In this document: piece by piece, positions 61,001 through 64,000 of the stretch | Numbering within the stretch: the first letter of the stretch is position 1 | Layout: each line of letters starts with the position of its first letter | Assembly (NCBI GenBank): GCA_903835185.1 | Contig: CAILLX010000016.1 | Coordinates: forward strand, 62,001 to 126,000 | Length of the DNA stretch: 64,000 nt | Source: an uncultured bacterium | Lineage (GTDB): Bacteria; Cyanobacteriota; Vampirovibrionia; Obscuribacterales; Obscuribacteraceae | Reading direction: 5' to 3' | The notes under the pieces: model-generated | Databases searched by the model: none | What the model was told of the DNA's origin: nothing | The model's input: only the letters and a program-made list of their open reading frames with translations | Translations under genes and position numbers: made by a program

Positions 61001-61581
61001 AGACTGAAAATAGGCGTGCCGAGCTGGATGAGACACTCAATGTGCTCTCTGGTGAAAAAGAGTTGATTCTCCAGCGGATTCTCGGTTATGACGAGCTGAA
61101 GAAACGTACCTTCATGGAGACTTTTGAAGCGACAAACAAGAATTTCCAGGAGATCTTCGGCGATCTGTCGCATGGACACGGTCGACTGGAGCTGGATAAT
61201 CCCGAGAATCCTTTTGCTGGCGGGCTGATTATTAGGGCTCAGCCTCGTGACAAGAAGATGCAACGGATTGAAGCTCTTTCTGGTGGCGAGAAATCACTCA
61301 CTGCGTTGTCTTTTGTTTTTGCTTTTCAACGCTATGCCCCGGCTCCCTTTTATGCTTTTGATGAAGTTGATATGATGCTTGATGGAGCTAATGCAGAGCG
61401 ACTTGCTCGCATGGTCCGTTCGCAGAGTGAAAGTGCTCAGTTTGTTGTTGTCAGTTTGCGCAGACCGATGATTGAAAATGCTGATCATGCCATCGGCGTT
61501 TCGCTGCGTCCGGACGGCTATTCACGTGTAGTGGGTATCCGGGAAATCCATTTGAGCGACGAGCAGGCTGCTGGAGCATAG
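58063..61581 (+). CDS. smc: Chromosome condensation protein Smc
   Basis: ATPase of the bacterial condensin, about 1172 residues from the ATG at 58063 (MRIKEIELDNFKSFG) behind GGGAG. Walker A GPNGSGKSNIIDSLLFAL; long coiled coils at about 170-500 and 680-1000; hinge at about 510-660 (LALEIAIGGRLAHLVVDDDS); ABC signature ALSGGEKSLTALSFVFAFQR and Walker B FYAFDEVDMMLDGAN. Full length. The order smc-scpA-scpB places all three condensin parts in one transcript, which is less common than separate smc and scpAB loci. Confidence 0.97.
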   Translation: MRIKEIELDNFKSFGRRTVIPLLEGFTTISGPNGSGKSNIIDSLLFALGLSSTRSMRAERLPDLLNNLSGKNEAKVTVRFLSNDGKEIEVTRRLRVKDNGYTSTYILNGRNSTLTEIHDELQKYNVSPTGFNVIMQGDVTGIVTMSPTERRKIIDELAGVAEFDRRIDQANEELAAVGEKIEHQKIVLIEITARMEQLQTDRDQALKYLDLKEQKEKVERDLIFVRISEVEAKAQAELAEIEKLNSKENNLLEVLDAVEIELLTLRSEMGRIDEEIREKGGNEQLLLRQEAEVKRGELTREDNKLSNLSGVIAEKTKLQKNLQAQVKTIDKHINDLSKKKKQSQEDLKTIKLALMEKQGALSAVTAEIEVLRQEKDRSSDKVTVLHGGLQDLRDQKHKLEVKKTELDTRRQGLDRELETIRESATSLIGKSAQLKALLQTMERKYSDSQAVVVGIERSIRQLEGEIDSTREDIEQKRQELESTKRKVVQLETHREVAGESGYGRAVEAVLASGIGRVHGTIGQLAQVDDRYQLALEIAIGGRLAHLVVDDDSVAQECIDFLKRTQGGRATFVPLNKVVAQAPGLLPNKAGVVDFAYNLIDFNPKYAKAFQYACGQTIVVDSMDSARKLINQARMVTLQGELFEKSGSITGGTEGRSKLHFSNKGESDLGALKAKVKGVTEDIRWLQDSLTELSKALTDERKKHTEAASVQASKQAELDAKRRECQAIDHDIDDQKPRLKSNADEIERIDQEVVQIGEELKTLGQRIDNLQDELGDITGSGNRSEIERLIGESEELRADVEAVENSAKDVQRELDKIETEERLEQNTRDGLALQSDELSCELEKLNRQCPEHERTINELKTAISAVESQITKLSSQLKELQESKDQMHEQITVAEVKKTKVGEDVIHLSKERNERKLKHYDLERDLSQLKVDVEEILAANPDYEKPSRGTVEQLKSQSERLEKRMRALEPVNMKALDEYNQTENRRAELDETLNVLSGEKELILQRILGYDELKKRTFMETFEATNKNFQEIFGDLSHGHGRLELDNPENPFAGGLIIRAQPRDKKMQRIEALSGGEKSLTALSFVFAFQRYAPAPFYAFDEVDMMLDGANAERLARMVRSQSESAQFVVVSLRRPMIENADHAIGVSLRPDGYSRVVGIREIHLSDEQAAGA

Positions 61582-61595
61582 GGGGCTAGTGCCAA

Positions 61596-62438
61596 GTGCC
61601 GGATGAGAGCCGAGAAGAGATAAGGACACCAGATCCTGCCCTGCCGGCTGAAGGAACAGCTGTCAAAGAAGGCGGAATTGAGATTCTTGTGGCGATGGCG
61701 GAGAAAGGGGAGATTGATCCTAAGGATATCGACATTATCGATGTTACCGACCGGTTTTTGCAGGCTATTGCAGCTGCCCCCAAGGAGAATTTACGCCAGA
61801 GCGGCAAGATACTGTTTCATGCTTCTGTTTTGCTACGTATGAAGGCAGAAGCCATGCTGTCCATTAGTAGTGAAGATGATAATTTTGCCATCGATGATTT
61901 TATGGAGTTTGACGAAAACGGCAGCCCGATTATCTATGATTCTCGCTTGCAGCCAGTAGCACGTCAGATTACTATTCAGGATCTCGAACGTGCTCTTGTA
62001 CGTCGGGTTCACTCCAAACAGTTTCGCCAGCGTCGCGTTACTCTGGAACAGTTGATTGAAGCTTTGCGTGAAGCCGAGCGTATTGACGATGCTCGCCAGT
62101 CTAAAAGACGTGCGCCTAAAATAGATCTTGAAGGACAGCATGAGATAAACGATGTTGGTGATATCCTGGATCTGGCGCATGACGAGGATATAGAAGTAAT
62201 CATCCAGAGAATTGAAGAGATCCTCTCTGGGTTTCTGACTGCAACTGATCTTGTTCCTCTTATAGAATTGATCCGGCTGCTTGGAGCCGGTGGCGATTGG
62301 GTCGACGCCTTCCTGGCTGTGCTCTTCCTCTCCAATGCCGGTAAAATACTGCTGGAGCAGGAGGAGTTTTACGGTCCGCTGTACATAACTCGCTCTGGTG
62401 CGGTGCCGACTGCGCCTTTAGAACCGGTTACAGCTTAG
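61596..62438 (+). CDS. scpA: Segregation and condensation protein A
   Basis: Kleisin bridging the Smc heads, 280 residues, GTG start 14 bp after smc. N-terminal Smc-neck-binding part GIEILVAMAEKGEIDPKDID and IIDVTDRFLQAI, then FHASVLLRMKAEAML; acidic middle; C-terminal winged-helix (DLVPLIELIRLLGAGGDWVD, AVLFLSNAGKILLEQEEFYG). The gene position between smc and scpB makes the assignment secure despite the low sequence conservation of the family. Confidence 0.93.
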   Translation: MPDESREEIRTPDPALPAEGTAVKEGGIEILVAMAEKGEIDPKDIDIIDVTDRFLQAIAAAPKENLRQSGKILFHASVLLRMKAEAMLSISSEDDNFAIDDFMEFDENGSPIIYDSRLQPVARQITIQDLERALVRRVHSKQFRQRRVTLEQLIEALREAERIDDARQSKRRAPKIDLEGQHEINDVGDILDLAHDEDIEVIIQRIEEILSGFLTATDLVPLIELIRLLGAGGDWVDAFLAVLFLSNAGKILLEQEEFYGPLYITRSGAVPTAPLEPVTA

Positions 62439-62461
62439 CGTAGGTTACTGGTGAAGCAAAC

Positions 62462-63217
62462 GTGTTTATGAATTTAAAAGGCAAGATTGAGGCTGTGCTC
62501 TTTCTCACTGATAAGCCGATTCATGCTGCTGCAGTGGCACGTATAGTGAATACCGATGTGCAATTGGTCAGGAAGTGCCTGCTCGAGCTGATTCACGATT
62601 ATGAAGAACGTGCTGGCGGCTTGGAGATTGCTCAGGACAACGGCTATATGATCCAGGTGAAAGACGAGTTTGCTGCCATAGTTGAAGAGTTCCTGCCGAT
62701 GGATATGTCTGTGGCGCTCTTAAGAACTCTCTCTGCCATAGCAATTAAGCAGCCGGTGGTGCAATCGGAGATTGTAAGAGTGCGTGGTGCTGGCGCTTAC
62801 GATCATATTAAAGAGCTGCTCAGCCGTGAGCTTGTCTTTAAGAAGGAGGAAGGTCGTTCGCCCACCCTGACAACCACCAGGAAGTTTCAGGAATATTTCC
62901 GACTGACAGGCGATGCTCGTGGGCTCCGACAAGATATAAAGAAGCAGGAAGCCAAACTAGCTGCATTGGCAGCCAGCACCGGCAGTGCGCAACTGGGGCT
63001 GCCTCTTCCTCACGTGCCTCACTTTGATGGAGAACCTGGCGTCGGTGTTTCAACCTCCAAGTTTGATGCTGCCATTGAGAAACTGCTTGATACTGCTATA
63101 GATGTTGTGTCTGGTGAAGCTGAGATGCCAGAAGGTGATCCGGAGGTTGCTACTGCCCAGGCAGCTGCTCGGCAGGGCAGCCAAGCTGCCGAGCAGCTGC
63201 CTGGGCAGGACTGGTGA
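62462..63217 (+). CDS. scpB: Segregation and condensation protein B
   Basis: Winged-helix KITE partner of ScpA, 251 residues; start at GTG 62462 or ATG 62468. The family core is KIEAVLFLTDKPIHAAAVAR, RAGGLEIAQDNGYMIQVKDE, ALLRTLSAIAIKQPVVQSEI and the second wing (ELLSRELVFKKEEGRSPTLT, KFQEYF). The C-terminal 80 residues are Ala/Gln-rich and not conserved. The last codons lie in a perfect 23-bp inverted repeat. The stop is 1 bp before the ispD ATG. Confidence 0.93.
   Translation: MFMNLKGKIEAVLFLTDKPIHAAAVARIVNTDVQLVRKCLLELIHDYEERAGGLEIAQDNGYMIQVKDEFAAIVEEFLPMDMSVALLRTLSAIAIKQPVVQSEIVRVRGAGAYDHIKELLSRELVFKKEEGRSPTLTTTRKFQEYFRLTGDARGLRQDIKKQEAKLAALAASTGSAQLGLPLPHVPHFDGEPGVGVSTSKFDAAIEKLLDTAIDVVSGEAEMPEGDPEVATAQAAARQGSQAAEQLPGQDW
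63153..63208 (+). repeat. Perfect 23-bp inverted repeat at the scpB-ispD junction
   Basis: Two perfect 23-bp arms (inner part GGCAGCTGCTCGGCAG / CTGCCGAGCAGCTGCC) are separated by 10 bases. The repeat lies inside the last scpB codons and ends 10 bp before the ispD ATG. No T-run follows. As RNA it would form a very stable hairpin that could hide the ispD ribosome-binding region or protect upstream mRNA. Confidence 0.8.
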
Positions 63218-63218
63218 C

Positions 63219-63920
63219 ATGGTGGTAAATGGAGTCTGGTCCATTTTAGTTGCTGCAGGTGTCGGGGCACGCCTTGCTGCTCAACTGGAAGGCAGACCGA
63301 AACAGTTTGTCCAACTTGGAGGGCGGGCTCTTTATCAGTGGTCATTACTTACACTGTGCCACCACAAAGAGATAGAACATACTGTAGTCATGACATTGCC
63401 AGAGATGGTTGAGCGTGTGCAGCAGGAGGTTGAAGATTTAGGTCTGTCAGATACCGTGGCTGTATGCGCCGGTGGAGCTAGCCGACAGGCAACAGTTAGA
63501 CTGGGGCTGGAACAGATTAAACAGACCGGTCTGCCTGCTGAAATAGTGATTGTTCATGATGCTGCACGCCCTTTTATCACCGGTGACCTGATTGACGCAA
63601 CGATACAGGCGGTGAGGAGATATGGAGCTTGTACAACTGCGACCCTGGCATCAGATACGGTGAAGATAGTAGAAGGTGAATTTGTTTCTCGGACGCTTGA
63701 CAGGGATACGTTGGTGTTGGTGCAGACTCCGCAGGGGGCTAGATTTGACTATCTGGTAGCTGCTCATGAGCTTGGGAAAGGTCTGAACGCTCAGGCTACC
63801 GACGATGCAGCGCTTCTCGAAGCAGCCGGTTATCCGGTGGCTGTAGTGCGCGGATCTAAACTCAATTTGAAGATTACTGAGCCGGAGGATCTTTTCCTGG
63901 CGGAAGCAATGCTCAAATGA
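63219..63920 (+). CDS. ispD: 2-C-methyl-D-erythritol 4-phosphate cytidylyltransferase
   Basis: Third step of the MEP isoprenoid pathway: CTP plus MEP to CDP-ME. The ATG at 63219 (MVVNGVWSILVAAGVGARLA) gives 233 residues, normal for IspD; the track's start at 63102 runs through scpB in another frame. Motifs: LVAAGVGARL...GRPKQFVQLGGRALYQW, the central CAGGASRQATVRLGLEQI, VHDAARPFI and VQTPQGARFDYL, then ATDDAALLEAAG and NLKITEPEDL. The gene follows scpB by one base and depends on translational coupling, because no free ribosome-binding site precedes it. Confidence 0.94.
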   Translation: MVVNGVWSILVAAGVGARLAAQLEGRPKQFVQLGGRALYQWSLLTLCHHKEIEHTVVMTLPEMVERVQQEVEDLGLSDTVAVCAGGASRQATVRLGLEQIKQTGLPAEIVIVHDAARPFITGDLIDATIQAVRRYGACTTATLASDTVKIVEGEFVSRTLDRDTLVLVQTPQGARFDYLVAAHELGKGLNAQATDDAALLEAAGYPVAVVRGSKLNLKITEPEDLFLAEAMLK

Positions 63921-63939
63921 ACTGCCAGTACAGCGTCAA

Positions 63940-63961
63940 AGCCGAATAAATGCTGTCGGCT
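63940..63961 (+). terminator. Weak hairpin after ispD
   Basis: AGCCGA and TCGGCT pair around a 10-base loop 20 bp after the ispD stop, followed by CTTATCTCGTTT. The stem is short and the T-content low, so this is only a possible terminator. Confidence 0.25.
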
Positions 63962-64000
63962 CTTATCTCGTTTCCCTGTGTCGAATCTGATCATTCAGCT

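Noticed and set aside
1-64000. Prophage, CRISPR array, rRNA or integrase-bounded island
   Set aside because: No phage structural genes, Cas genes, repeat-spacer arrays, rRNA or integrase genes were seen in any frame.

Overview
The window looks like a chromosome segment of a non-photosynthetic member of the cyanobacterial lineage (Melainabacteria/Vampirovibrionia, perhaps close to Obscuribacterales). This placement is an inference. It rests mainly on the ATP synthase operon, which has the cyanobacterial order (AtpZ/I-like, a, c, b', b, delta, alpha, gamma), a duplicated b subunit, and no beta or epsilon genes attached. A PspA/IM30 protein, an Rcp1-like response regulator, phytochrome-type histidine kinases (SHDLKEPLR H-box) and many secreted TPR proteins fit the same picture. 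An RND pump with a lipidated periplasmic adaptor implies an outer membrane. No photosynthesis genes, rRNA, tRNA or CRISPR array were found. The DNA is densely coding and most genes are intact.

Layout. 1-4.5 kb: end of a DUF4139 gene, a zinc-ribbon/TPR membrane protein, rplJ-rplL behind a structured leader with two terminator-like hairpins, and a tiny secreted POTRA-like protein. 4.6-9.1 kb: CzcB/CzcA-type heavy-metal RND efflux. 9.3-15.8 kb: glyS, a secreted alpha/beta-hydrolase-like protein, an OmpR-type regulator and a DUF4091-like protein. 15.9-18.2 kb: an HprK-like kinase, a PqqD-like carrier protein and three tandem 63-residue peptide genes with a conserved front and variable tail, which looks like a RiPP-type locus. 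It is followed by a decayed uvrA-family fragment. 18.9-25 kb: a four-gene sensory operon (receiver-PAS-kinase, membrane PAS kinase, CHASE3-PAS kinase, single-domain receiver). 25.2-29 kb: tatA, uvrB and the primary sigma factor. 29-36.7 kb: a one-TM protein, VanZ, a 3-methyladenine glycosylase, asnB and a large GAF/REC/GGDEF/HD-GYP protein. 36.7-42 kb, minus strand: gatA, fabF, acpP, fabG and an ADP-ribosylglycohydrolase-like protein. 42-48 kb: a TPR protein, panB, an FmdB-type zinc ribbon, an M50 protease and a SpoIID-domain protein. 47.9-53.6 kb: the ATP synthase operon. 53.9-58 kb: pspA converging on and overlapping tgt, then a TPR protein. 58-64 kb: smc-scpA-scpB-ispD.

How the genes work together. 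Housekeeping modules cover ribosome stalk synthesis, fatty-acid synthesis (acpP/fabF/fabG), Glu-tRNA amidation (gatA), glycyl-tRNA charging (glyS), chromosome condensation (Smc-ScpAB), nucleotide excision repair (uvrB), isoprenoid and pantothenate synthesis (ispD, panB) and energy conservation (F-type ATPase). Interspersed are signalling and envelope-stress genes. A small family of miniature inverted-repeat elements (about 100-140 bp, inner GGGGCGG/CCGCCCC palindromes) occurs at least three times. One copy lies directly upstream of the first peptide gene and another supplies the stop codon of the VanZ gene.

The most interesting region is 15.9-18.2 kb (kinase, PqqD-like protein and three peptides). 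No radical-SAM or other cyclising enzyme is encoded beside it, so it may represent a minimal, phosphorylation-centred peptide system, or one whose other enzymes lie elsewhere in the genome.
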